A stretch of 64,000 nt of DNA from Turritopsis dohrnii (Eukaryota > Cnidaria > Hydrozoa > Anthoathecata > Oceaniidae): NCBI GenBank assembly GCA_027922465.2, contig BQMF02000114.1, forward strand, positions 124,001 through 188,000, in the 5' to 3' direction. Positions within the stretch are counted from its first letter, which is position 1, and every line of letters starts with the position of its first letter. Shown here in pieces: positions 42,341 to 54,700 of this stretch. Under the pieces are notes generated by a model, which saw nothing but the letters and a program-made list of their open reading frames with translations, searched no databases and was not told the DNA's origin. A program made the translations under genes and the position numbers.

Positions 42341-42907
42341 TTACAACGTGCTCAGTCGCTTCAAAATACACAGACGATCCATTGTACTACATTCCATATT
42401 TACCTTTTTCATGATCTTCCAGATAACTCTTTTCTCAATGTCAGCAACTGAATATCTCCAAAAATAATCCCGTGATTTGCTAAAAACAACCTTCAGACTA
42501 CTGGCTGACATTTTCTGGAAATGCTTCGACAGGATATGATTTAACTTACTACCTTTCCGTATGTTATTTTGATAAGTGATGTATGTTGTAACAGCCTTAT
42601 CATCGTCTCCTGTAGGATATTGACTCGACTGATAAACAATCCATGGTGTGAAGCCATGCTGCTCGTTTTTCGAATCTACAATGCTTGTAGTAAAAGGTAA
42701 TGTGAATGTTCCACTTAATAATTCCCTTTCATCGTGAATATGATTTATCCATCGTGCCATACTTGACCGCATGTTTGGACTCCAGATTAAAAAATCGAAA
42801 TGTTCCCAATCAGCCCGTTTGTTATTTTGACCCATTAAAAACCACACTTGTCTGTGGTCATACTCTCGATAAACTTTCTTGATGTCAACATCAAAACGCA
42901 CATTCAA
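42341..42907 (-). CDS. hypothetical protein, 188 residues
   Basis: An uninterrupted ORF on the minus strand: MNVRFDVDIKKVYREYDHRQ, VWFLMGQNNKRADWEHFDFL, RWINHIHDERELLSGTFTLP, and a basic C-half (SKSRDYFWRYSVADIEKRVI). I do not recognise the family. There is no signal peptide and no clear membrane segment; aromatic residues are frequent. The length and amino-acid composition look like real coding. It could be an exon of a larger gene, or a transposon protein given the surroundings. Confidence 0.45.
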   Translation of the reverse strand: MNVRFDVDIKKVYREYDHRQVWFLMGQNNKRADWEHFDFLIWSPNMRSSMARWINHIHDERELLSGTFTLPFTTSIVDSKNEQHGFTPWIVYQSSQYPTGDDDKAVTTYITYQNNIRKGSKLNHILSKHFQKMSASSLKVVFSKSRDYFWRYSVADIEKRVIWKIMKKVNMECSTMDRLCILKRLSTL

Positions 42908-42959
42908 ACGTTCTTTATTTTTGGAATTTATGGAAAGAAGATTTTGGAGAGTTTAATTT

Positions 42960-43383
42960 TGTTAAGTCGAGAAATACTCAACTGTGTGGAAGTTAATCTT
43001 CCTTAGATTAGATACAGTTTGAGTTCATCAAATTTCTCGTATGAAAACCTTACTAAAAAGGCTCGATGTAATTTCATGCTTCCTGATCTGTAATAAGGTT
43101 TTCACCATGTATTTTTGGTGATCTGAAATTTCGAAATAAACTGTATGTTTTTTGAGACATTCTACTGCACCATCGCTATCAAAAATGAGACATTACCATA
43201 TTGCTGCCCAGGTTCATTGCCATCGTTTTTTTATGCTTTCCACATTCATTGCTAATACAACAAAAGCTGATATATGATGCACGAAACCGTATGCATACTG
43301 CTGAGAAGTAAAAATAAAAATTATGGCACCAATATTTTCAAGTTGTTCTTCACAAGAAATTCATGAAGTGAATCATTGATTAG
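42960..43383. other. no gene seen
   Basis: Only short frames. No repeat boundary was found. Confidence 0.4.
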
Positions 43384-43387
43384 TTAA

Positions 43388-44038
43388 AGGGAAATTAAGC
43401 CTTAAAATTTCTTTTCTGATTTTGAGCATGAAATACTTCATTTATCCTAGAGGAACTTCTTTTTATGTATAAAAGGTATTCCAAATGAAAAAAACTGCTA
43501 AAAAAACAACTTAGTTAAATCGCCATTACAGCTTTCGTTATAAATATCATGACGTCACAGAGCGAATTCCATTTGCAGAAACATCAGACGTAGGCATTAA
43601 GAAACATTAAGAAACAGCAAAATGTAAAATAAGTTTATCGTTAACGATTCAAGAAAAACAAAAACAGTCATACTGAAGATTTCATTTTTTATACATCTAA
43701 AATATACACATTTGTCCAAAAACTCACTTACGCACATATACCTGCTATAAATCTAAAACGAAATACTTTTTAATAAAGGTTTTATATCACAAAGAACACA
43801 AGAACTTTCATCAACAAAAACAAAATATTGTAGTTTATGTAATCCTTACAAAAAGAACGATCGCGCTGTGACGTCAAAATTTCCATCGCAGAGCACTGCA
43901 ATGGCGTCTGTTGTTAGATACTAAATAACGAAAAACTGAGAATAGTTATCATTAAAATAATTTATAATGGTCACAGAAGATTAATGAGACCTTTCTGCAG
44001 CTAATATAAAAAGTTTTTGATAAAGGCTTAATTTCCCT
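43388..44038. mobile_element. TTAA-flanked MITE, 651 bp
   Basis: AGGGAAATTAAGCCT at the left and its inverse at the right end are flanked by TTAA at 43384-43387 and 44039-44042. No coding. Its ends differ from the P2X7-carrying element at 1031-2422. Confidence 0.85.
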
Positions 44039-44042
44039 TTAA

Positions 44043-44829
44043 AGATTCTAAATAATCTTTCTTACAGCATAGATATCTACAACCCTCCGCGATATATATT
44101 GGGAAAACTTAAAATACTGGTTTTAAAAAGGAAAATGCCCCTGCAAGTTGATAAGCCAGCCCCCCCTTGCCCCCAAATTCAATGTTGCTTATTTTGAAGG
44201 ATAACAGAACGTTTCTGGGGGTAAATAAAAGCAGATGAGGGCCTAGCAGCACTTTATACAACATTGGGATCAGGGGGAAGGGGCTTTTCCCAAATATTTT
44301 GTGGGGGCTTGTAGTTTACTTATATAATGAAACACTAACGTTACAAATTTCAAGCTGCAGGTGCTTTGATAGAGGCTTTTTTGTGTAACACATCAATCCC
44401 AAATATTTTTGCTAAAGGACACCAAAGATTGTCTATAAAATATCTAGGCTGGGAACGACTTCAATAGACCTTTCCTGACTTTTTTGTATAAGCACCGTGT
44501 CAACCTTTCATAATAAACGATTGTTTCTATGAATCCTTATGTTTTTGTTTTTCTAATGACATAAAAGGACGATCAAAACCCTCTTGCAAAGCTTGCGAGA
44601 GTAAAGATTTGATTGTTTTACATTTGACACTTGTATACAGATACTATTACTAAAATACTAATACTATTGCGGATCTTTTATGCGATTTGTTCAAACGCAC
44701 AGCGTTATTGTTTGAGCTACAGAACAAGTACATGAAATTTAGAGATAACTCACTCTCAGAACGCTGTTTTTTTAAGAAACTGTCGTAAAAAGAAAACTGA
44801 ATACTCTACGAAGTTACCATTCCAAAGAA
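44043..44829. other. no gene seen
   Basis: Low-complexity C-rich and G-rich patches (44156-44175, 44270-44285) in AT-rich sequence. Nothing coding was recognised. Confidence 0.4.
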
Positions 44830-45502
44830 TTAGCTGAAACTTATGCTGGAATTGGGTCACGCATTACTGTGCACTCTTTCTTGATGGATGGACTTATTGA
44901 ACTAAATATTTCTTCAAACTTTTCTGGTGTCATTCTTAACAACTTTGAATATTAATAATGATCTTCTACTTAAAGTTCGCTCACAAGCGTGTTATAAATT
45001 CCAAAGTAGTTTCGTTTTTGAAGGCTAGTCTTCGTTTCTGCCTTTCAATTTTTCTCTTTCGTCGTTTGGTCGTAAGAGCAACAACTATGATTAATGCCGC
45101 GTATTCTTCGTCGGAGTTAAGGCCGATTTCCTTTCAGAAAAATATCCGCGCGGACGTAGGTAATCCACGCTGAGTGACGTAGAACGCATGCGCATGGGCT
45201 AATTCATAAGCGTAGATATGTCCGCTCAGCGATCAAAAATAAAGTTAAAAAATTTTAACTTTTTTTTAAGCCCGCCGACGTCCGCTGATAATTTCAGCCA
45301 ATCGTGTGTTTTAATTTCCATTTGCAGCTGTTTGGCCGCTCGAAAAATTCTACGTCCGCGCGGGAATAGGCGTTGAATGGAAATCGGCCTTTAATGGTTG
45401 AAAAGAACTCTTTTACCATAGAATTAATGATCGTATCATAAATGATTGTGTAAACAGATAATTTATCATTTATCATTTTAAAATGATCGTGTATTTTAGC
45501 CT
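44830..45502 (-). mobile_element. Harbinger relic, second copy of the 17311 family
   Basis: The end ATGATCGTGTATTTTAGCCT at 45502, followed by TTA, equals the terminus of the element at 17311-18112. On the minus strand the transposase start is readable in decay (GAAAGGCAGAAACGAAGAC, then words for NFGIYNTLVSE-like and MTPEKFEEIFSSIS), aligned with 17449-17667. The left terminus was not found. A smaller MITE (45120-45390) lies inside it. Confidence 0.7.
45120..45390. mobile_element. Harbinger-type MITE, 271 bp
   Basis: AGGCCGATTTCCTTTCAG at the left and the inverse of AGGCCGATTTCCATTCAA at the right, flanked by TTA at 45117-45119 and 45391-45393. A GCGCGGACGTAG word is inverted inside both arms. 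It is inserted in the older Harbinger relic. Confidence 0.85.
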
Positions 45503-45505
45503 TTA

Positions 45506-46198
45506 CAAAATAAAATTGAAGAATAATCTGGATCACGTAACGCTTCACCGGGTGATATAAAGTAAAAAAAAGTTTGATGCATTACGTTTGCCTTTAATAA
45601 CTGCGATGTAGATTTAATTTGCGTGTTATTATAATTGAATTAATTGATTTTTATGTTTCTTATGACAAAATAACAAACATCATTATCGATAGTTTGAGCT
45701 GCTTATGGATTGAAAATGGACGCTACAAAGGTAAACTTTGACATTTAATGTTTGTTCTTCTGAATTTTGAAATAAAACAGTAATAAGCGTTTAACATAAA
45801 CACGGGCAAGGTATCAAATGGTTTAATGAGAAAATAAATTTTCAATATCTATGTAGTGTAAATATATGCGCAGTCAAACAGGAAGATTTTTTCTTCTGTG
45901 GTTGTGATGGGCTTCTGTTAATTTCTTTCCCACATTCTTATTATTTCTTCACTCATACTTGTTGTCAGCAGGCTTGTTCAGGCAATAGGCTTGTGATCGA
46001 TTACTAGTTATTCCGAAGACAGTCTTGTAAGAAAATCCTATCATTTTTTTTTTCCGATAATTTTTCATCAAAATTTCTCATCTCATGGTCCTACCGTGTG
46101 TCTGGGGAGGTTTATCAGGTAGTCAGAATCATAAAATGATATACAAAAGTTGTTCAGTAACCAAACGACCGGGATCAACGCTGTAATAAATCCTTTTC
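45506..46198. other. no gene seen
   Basis: Sequence between the Harbinger relic and the tandem duplication. Nothing recognisable. Confidence 0.4.
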
Positions 46199-49100
46199 AC
46201 CCTTAAGTGAAGATTTTTTCTATGTTTTTCTGTTTAATATATATATACATATAAATTAAAACTTGAAAGCCTTGCTACTTGCTCGTAGAATCACTTCTCT
46301 TCACAATTGCATTAGTTTGACTCAAATTACGTATGTGCGGTGATATCGATTTATTTATTTTATTTTCATTTATTTCGTGAATGTTTACACAGGATAGCCT
46401 CTTCAGTTCCTTAAGGTATTGTTATCAATGAGGGTCCTGCGAAGGAGGTCCTAGAGCATTTAAAGCCATCATTTGGGCTACGGAAGCTGTAATGACAGGA
46501 ACCGCTCAACTAGACAACCACCCTTGACATCATTCCTACTCTCTTGCTGAGAATTACTAGAAATGATATACTAAAACAATACAGAAAATTCGTGCGTAAA
46601 TTCCCAGCTGATCGTTACTTAATAGAGTTTCGTGCTATTCACTGTCCCATAACGTAGAATCGTAATTAATCAAAAGTTGACATCACTACCACGAGGGAGA
46701 GTTTGCCATGCTTTCTATTACAACCACTAATATTTCAACGAGATTCCATCAAATTCTGATTTAAGGAAATTTTGTGCTATTCACTGTCTCTTGAAAAAAC
46801 GTATAAATATGTGATAATCACTGTCCAATAACTTAGAATAATAAGTAATCAAAACTCGACATCACTACCACGAGGGAGAGTTTGCCAGGCTCTCAATCAC
46901 TGCCACTGATTTCAACGAGATTCCATCAAACTTTGATTCTAGAAAAGTATGTGTTATTCACTGTCCATAAGAAGAAATATAGGAAGAAAACTTGACTATT
47001 ACATGTTAAAAAGTAAATTACATTTTTCGAATGGCAATTCATTTGTTAATTAACTCTCCAAATGTTTTGGTTGGCGGTAACGAAACTATCAGGAGAGAGA
47101 GTTTAGAGAGAGAGGAGAGAGTTTAGAGAGAGAGAGTTTAATTACATACGAAAATCACAATTGCTTCACAAACAAACTTTCCTTTTTTCAGGAAATTTGA
47201 TTCCATAACGCACGCAATTGTATTTTTTTTTTTTTTTTTTTTTGCTGGAATGTTCTAAATTACTATGTAAAATATATGTTGAAGTGTCATAACCCTATAA
47301 AAATGACTCGGAACAATATATCCAATATTATCATTCAACTAATATAATATAATAAAACCAGGCCAATATATTTTGGATTACATGCTTAAAAACGTCGCAT
47401 ATAGCGATAATGATGGGAAACTTTTTTACGAATTGGACCAAATCAAGTGCGAATCTTGAATCATATAACCCAGCGGGCACAAAGACGTCGTAGAGACGTC
47501 TTGGAAAGTCGTCTCTCAGACGTCGTTTAATGGTCGGGAAGTGGGGATCTCAAAAGACGTCCTAATCACATCTTCACTGAGACGTCTCGACAACATCCCA
47601 ATAACATCGTAACGACGTCACAGGATTACAAAAATTTACTCCTTCATCATCGTAAAGTCGTTGTAGAGACGCCTTTCCAAGACATCCCAAAGACGTCGCT
47701 CAACAGTCGTGAAATGGGAATCTCAAAAGACGGCCCAAGGACATCTTCACTGAGACGTCTCTACGCCATTTCAACAACATCGTAATGACTTCTTAGGGAT
47801 CTGAAATTTAATCTTTGGTCGTCGTAAGGACGTCGTAAAGACGTCCGATTAACAACCTCCTTTTTGTGAGATCATAGGTCAACTATGTTGGGATCATCAA
47901 AACAACCAAACATACGAATTCAAGATGTCTCCTTTTTAATTCTTTTTAAAGATTTACAACGCAACAATTTACAATTCAACATATACTAGCTAATTTGTTA
48001 TCAAGTTATGAAATTTTAAATCACATGCATTTCCACATTTAAAAGTACCCTCGGCAAGCCTTTTCAAATTTCGTCAACCTCCTTGTCGATCAGGAGAATC
48101 TTTGAGCATGATTGGAAATTTTTTCTTCAGTGTTATTTTTTATGCTGGAGTACTGAAACTAAAAACAGAAACTCATCGAACAGTATTGTATTTTTACGAG
48201 GTGTTTTTCCATTTCCACGATGCCAGTTTAACTTTAACAAAGCGCCATGTCTAATGAATTCTTTTAAGTTTTATCTTAACCTCTTCTTATCTTAACTTAT
48301 GTTACATGTATCATTATTAGTAGTACGCCTTTTCTTATGAGAAAGTCATTTTATACTTTTGAAACTTGTTATATCACACGTGAATTTTTTAACTAGGGAA
48401 TTTCTCTTTGTCTTATGTATTTGAGATTTATCTACGACGTCGCAAAATGATCTCATGACCAAACGACCATTTTTCGATTATAATGAGACGTCTCAAAAAC
48501 GTCGTGTATCCCTTCCACCGCGGTACAAAAGTAGTTTATTAGCTACACTCTTGCATCTGTGAAAGTATCCTCCGAATTTGTTTATATTTGTATAATACTA
48601 AACGTGTTTAGTAAAAAATATACTTAAAACATAAAGGATTTGCTCTGAACCAATACTGCGTTACTTCGATACTAAGTAAGTAAGTACTAAGTAAGTACTA
48701 ATTCAGTTTTGCAGTAGCGGATCCAGGCCTTAGTTGAATTTGTGGAGAGGAGCAACCCATTCACCCTTAAGTGAAGATTTTTTCTATGTTTTTCTGTTTA
48801 ATATATATATACATATAAATTAAAACTTGAAAGCCTTGCTACTTGCTCGTAGAATCACTTCTCTTCACAATTGCATTAGTTTGACTCAAATTACGTATGT
48901 GCGGTGATATCGATTTATTTATTTTATTTTCATTTATTTCGTGAATGTTTACACAGGATAGCCTCTTCAGTTCCTTAAGGTATTGTTATCAATGAGGGTC
49001 CTGCGAAGGAGGTCCTAGAGCATTTAAAGCCATCATTTGGGCTACGGAAGCTGTAATGACAGGAACCGCTCAACTAGACAACCACCCTTGACATCATTCC

Positions 49101-51326
49101 TACTCTCTTGCTGAGAATTACTAGAAATGATATACTAAAACAATACAGAAAATTCGTGCGTAAATTCCCAGCTGATCGTTACTTAATAGAGTTTCGTGCT
49201 ATTCACTGTCCCATAACGTAGAATCGTAATTAATCAAAAGTTGACATCACTACCACGAGGGAGAGTTTGCCATGCTTTCTATTACAACCACTAATATTTC
49301 AACGAGATTCCATCAAATTCTGATTTAAGGAAATTTTGTGCTATTCACTGTCTCTTGAAAAAACGTATAAATATGTGATAATCACTGTCCAATAACTTAG
49401 AATAATAAGTAATCAAAACTCGACATCACTACCACGAGGGAGAGTTTGCCAGGCTCTCAATCACTGCCACTGATTTCAACGAGATTCCATCAAACTTTGA
49501 TTCTAGAAAAGTATGTGTTATTCACTGTCCATAAGAAGAAATATAGGAAGAAAACTTGACTATTACATGTTAAAAAGTAAATTACATTTTTCGAATGGCA
49601 ATTCATTTGTTAATTAACTCTCCAAATGTTTTGGTTGGCGGTAACGAAACTATCAGGAGAGAGAGTTTAGAGAGAGAGGAGAGAGTTTAGAGAGAGAGAG
49701 TTTAATTACATACGAAAATCACAATTGCTTCACAAACAAACTTTCCTTTTTTCAGGAAATTTGATTCCATAACGCACGCAATTGTATTTTTTTTTTTTTT
49801 TTTTTTTGCTGGAATGTTCTAAATTACTATGTAAAATATATGTTGAAGTGTCATAACCCTATAAAAATGACTCGGAACAATATATCCAATATTATCATTC
49901 AACTAATATAATATAATAAAACCAGGCCAATATATTTTGGATTACATGCTTAAAAACGTCGCATATAGCGATAATGATGGGAAACTTTTTTACGAATTGG
50001 ACCAAATCAAGTGCGAATCTTGAATCATATAACCCAGCGGGCACAAAGACGTCGTAGAGACGTCTTGGAAAGTCGTCTCTCAGACGTCGTTTAATGGTCG
50101 GGAAGTGGGGATCTCAAAAGACGTCCTAATCACATCTTCACTGAGACGTCTCGACAACATCCCAATAACATCGTAACGACGTCACAGGATTACAAAAATT
50201 TACTCCTTCATCATCGTAAAGTCGTTGTAGAGACGCCTTTCCAAGACATCCCAAAGACGTCGCTCAACAGTCGTGAAATGGGAATCTCAAAAGACGGCCC
50301 AAGGACATCTTCACTGAGACGTCTCTACGCCATTTCAACAACATCGTAATGACTTCTTAGGGATCTGAAATTTAATCTTTGGTCGTCGTAAGGACGTCGT
50401 AAAGACGTCCGATTAACAACCTCCTTTTTGTGAGATCATAGGTCAACTATGTTGGGATCATCAAAACAACCAAACATACGAATTCAAGATGTCTCCTTTT
50501 TAATTCTTTTTAAAGATTTACAACGCAACAATTTACAATTCAACATATACTAGCTAATTTGTTATCAAGTTATGAAATTTTAAATCACATGCATTTCCAC
50601 ATTTAAAAGTACCCTCGGCAAGCCTTTTCAAATTTCGTCAACCTCCTTGTCGATCAGGAGAATCTTTGAGCATGATTGGAAATTTTTTCTTCAGTGTTAT
50701 TTTTTATGCTGGAGTACTGAAACTAAAAACAGAAACTCATCGAACAGTATTGTATTTTTACGAGGTGTTTTTCCATTTCCACGATGCCAGTTTAACTTTA
50801 ACAAAGCGCCATGTCTAATGAATTCTTTTAAGTTTTATCTTAACCTCTTCTTATCTTAACTTATGTTACATGTATCATTATTAGTAGTACGCCTTTTCTT
50901 ATGAGAAAGTCATTTTATACTTTTGAAACTTGTTATATCACACGTGAATTTTTTAACTAGGGAATTTCTCTTTGTCTTATGTATTTGAGATTTATCTACG
51001 ACGTCGCAAAATGATCTCATGACCAAACGACCATTTTTCGATTATAATGAGACGTCTCAAAAACGTCGTGTATCCCTTCCACCGCGGTACAAAAGTAGTT
51101 TATTAGCTACACTCTTGCATCTGTGAAAGTATCCTCCGAATTTGTTTATATTTGTATAATACTAAACGTGTTTAGTAAAAAATATACTTAAAACATAAAG
51201 GATTTGCTCTGAACCAATACTGCGTTACTTCGATACTAAGTAAGTAAGTACTAAGTAAGTACTAATTCAGTTTTGCAGTAGCGGATCCAGGCCTTAGTTG
51301 AATTTGTGGAGAGGAGCAACCCATTC
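46199..51326. repeat. tandem duplication, two 2564-bp copies
   Basis: 46199-48762 and 48763-51326 appear identical on reading, including the poly-T run, the AGACGTC-rich segment and a 70-codon open frame found at 48083 and again at 50647. Unit length is 2564 bp from matched landmarks. Each unit contains an internal pair of roughly 170-bp repeats with the phrase CACTACCACGAGGGAGAGTT (46687 and 46864 in copy 1). There is no convincing gene in the unit. Confidence 0.93.
47466..47860. repeat. AGACGTC-rich segment (copy 1; copy 2 at 50030-50424)
   Basis: Words AGACGTC and GACGTCGTA recur more than a dozen times in both orientations, starting at CCCAGCGGGCACAAAGACGT. A second short cluster occurs near 48436-48505. 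It resembles a MITE built from palindromic GACGTC motifs; termini could not be fixed. Confidence 0.6.
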
Positions 51327-51395
51327 GCCAATCGCTGGTTCAGCTCTTCTACACAGGGTTCGACTGAGGCCTGGATCTGCACCTGGTCTTGCAAC
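51288..51395. repeat. short inverted repeat with hAT-like word
   Basis: GCAGTAGCGGATCCAGGCCT and, inverted, AGGCCTGGATCTGC enclose about 60 bp. CAGTRGCGGATCCAGG-type ends are common in hAT MITEs. A hAT MITE remnant is possible, by inference. Confidence 0.4.
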
Positions 51396-51762
51396 ATTTC
51401 TTGAGTGGTCAATTTACTCGATTCAATTTTCGTAGTCCAATCAATTTTGATTCAATTTTCGCCAATTTTTCCTTTCATGTCGACTTTGTTCTTAACTATG
51501 CACGTATATTTTTATAGAATAAAATGTTTTTACCTGTGTTTTTTAGGACTGATTTTATATTTGAATTTTTTTTTCTTTTTTTTTTGTTATGTACATATAT
51601 ATATTGGGAGAATAGCCATGTAAATGGATTACCCTGAAATACATTTATTATTATTATTATTAAGTAAGTAAGTAAGTATTTATATACCACATAAACAAAA
51701 ATAAAAATTAATTACAAGTACAATTCTATTAAATTTATTATAAATTACTAATATCTTTTTAG

Positions 51763-54700
51763 ACTCCTCCTGGAGAAGGTATCCAAGGGAATCTTCCTAG
51801 CTGGCTTCTTGATCCTATACCTTCAACTATTAGAAAGTCAGAAGTACAGAAACTTGGCATATGGACTGAAATCCGTCTCTTCATTTCCTCCACGTTTGTT
51901 GATACACATGCCGAAAGAGATATTTTGATCAAACATGTTATACCCAACATTAATCGAAAGTTAGCTGGGCGTTTAATTCGCGTAGTTCCAGTAGATTTGC
52001 GTTGGGGCGTTCTTGCTGAAGAAAGCAAAGACTGCAAAACAATCCAGAAGACATGTTTGAATCAAATCGACAAATGCAGACGATCAGTAGCAGAAACGCC
52101 GTGGTTTATTGGTTTGCGCACTGAAAGATATGGATGGGTTCAGAACGAACTGATGCCAAGCAATGGTTTTGAAAAGCCTGAACTTTATTCTTGGATTGAC
52201 AAATTTAATAACAATGTCAGTATTACTTCTCTAGAATGTATGCATGCTGTACAAGTTCCAAAAGAGTTACCACCTTCTCCCACTGTTTTCTTTTATGAAA
52301 GAGTTCTTGAGAATCCAGAAAACATCGAAGAAAACTTAAAATGGTTGCTCGATTTCGAGTATGTGGGACCAAACACCGAACTAGATAGCAATGTACAATT
52401 TCAATATGTTCGTACGGAAAACGCTGAGAAGTACAAAGTAGATCAAAGTGAATTAAATCAGATCTTAAGTAATTTATCCTACACCAATTATTCACAATAT
52501 CAATCTCGTTACAATAAAGGAGGAGCTCGTTACACTTGCAAAAGAGAAAACGCTAAAAGCTTTGGCGTTGCTTACGTGGATGGCCTTCAAAAGTTTCAAG
52601 ACAAAGTCGAAGCAGATCTTTTGCACGCAATTCAGATGAATTTTGAAAGAGCTGATAATGGGGAAGTACCTCAATGTAAATTGGATAACATACATCATGA
52701 AGTAAACATTCAAGACAAAGCATCCACATTTGTTGGAAGGACACAGCTGCTTGAGACTGGAATAGCTTACTGCACTAACAAATCGTCTGAAAGTAACCAT
52801 AACGTTATGGTCATTCATGGAGAGCCAGGTTGCGGAAAGTCTGGATTGTTGTCTGCGATTTCACAAGTGTGCTTGACAGAAATACCAAAGAATGGAGATT
52901 TCTTATTTACACACGTCGTAGATTCTTCTCCTGGATCCAACATTTTGGAACAAATGCTGAAACGACTTCAACTTAATTTACGGCATTATCGTAAAGAACT
53001 TGGTGAGGTTGATCTGCCACTAGAATGTTCAGCTTCAGCCTATGAGTTGAAAAGACAACATCATGAATTTCTAGAGGAGACTGCAAATAAGTATCCCGAT
53101 AAACAGTTTGTTGTAATTGTAGACGCAGTTAATCAGATGCATGAGTCCCTACAAGCTTGGACAATGTGGTGGTTGCCACGTCAATCATACCCAAAAAATG
53201 TTCGGTTTATGATTACCACCTTAAACGAGGAACACGGAACATTTGAGAATGCCTGCAAAATATCACATAATGTCATCTGTGTTCCAGTAAAAGAAATGTG
53301 TGACGAAGACCTTCAGGAGATGGTTACCGCAACATTAGGCAGATTTAATAAGAAGTTAACAGTCACAGATGATCGAATACTAGGTAATCAGATGGAACTT
53401 CTTATATCAAAAAACAAATCACCAATATACATCACTGCAGCATGCGAGGCATTGCGAAAATTTGGTATTTTTGAGAAAGTTTCTGGATATATACAAAAAC
53501 TCCCAAAAAATGTACAAGATCTCTTCTCGTTTTTGCTTGATGAATGGAGTGAGGAATATGGAAAAGAAATTGTTGAAGATATCGCTGGATTCTTTTATGT
53601 TTCAAGAGAAGGTTTGCTAGAAAATGAAATTGATGATCTATTGCGATTCAAAGAAAATGCATTAAAAGGTCCCGATGGGCTCCTTTACCAATCATCGTTC
53701 AGCCGATTGTATGATTCTCTCAGCAGCTTTTTATCATCTGGTGGTGGTGGATATTTGCGCTTTTTCCATGATCAACTCAAGTATACTGTAAAGAAAAAGT
53801 ACATGGATGCAGAGGGAGCTGAACAATTGTTCCACGAGTGGTTGTTTAAGTTTTACTATGATATGATAGAAGAGCAGATCCAGTTGAAGCCTAACAAGGA
53901 ACCATGTGCTTACTATGAGCATGCACTGCAACAGATTGTCTATCATCAATTGCAATCAGTTCCACCAAAAGAATCGTTATCTTCTCTGCACCTTACACTT
54001 CGCAATTTATATTTTGTAAGAGAGCGTGTCACAAACAAACAAAAACACGTTTTGAATCAAGAATATATGGTTGCTATTGAAAAGAGCAATAATGACGAGG
54101 AGGTTTTGGCATTGAGGGAGTGGGCTCGGTTTGCTCAGATATACGCTTATGGAATTAATGAGTTTCCTGATTTCTGTTACAATATGGCAATCAACCAAAG
54201 TGCGACTTCCGAAGTTAGAATGGACACAGAGCAACTACCAGCACCAGTTTGGCAGACTAGTTTTCCATTCATATGGGAAAATAACCCTAATGAAAAAGAC
54301 CCGATGGTTTTAACGTATTCGTGTGGAATAAGGCCATTTTACAGTTATGTGAATTGTGTTGCGAGCACGCCGGCAGCTGATATATGCTGCGCTGCTACTG
54401 ACGATAGCGTTACAGTGATATTTGATCAGAGCAGTGGTGAAGTTTTACAGGAGTTGGAAGTTGAATGCTACTCTTTAGCATTATCTCCTTGTTTTGAAAG
54501 TGTCTGGATCGGAGAAGAGGAAGGTTTTGTTTCTCTCTGGGATGTTAAAATAGGAACGATGATTTCAAAGACAGAAGATCATTTAGATGGTTGCATTGTG
54601 TGGCTTGAACTGACAGATGAATGGCTGTTATGTGGAACTGGTTCTAAGAACCACGCAATATGTTGGGATAAATGCAAGAAACTTTCACAAATAGCCTTGT

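Noticed and set aside
44958..45173. 71-codon plus-strand ORF
   Set aside because: It lies antisense to a Harbinger transposase relic and runs into a MITE.
48083..48295. 70-codon open frame, repeated identically at 50647-50859
   Set aside because: Short and without a recognised domain; its repetition comes from the 2564-bp tandem duplication, not from selection.
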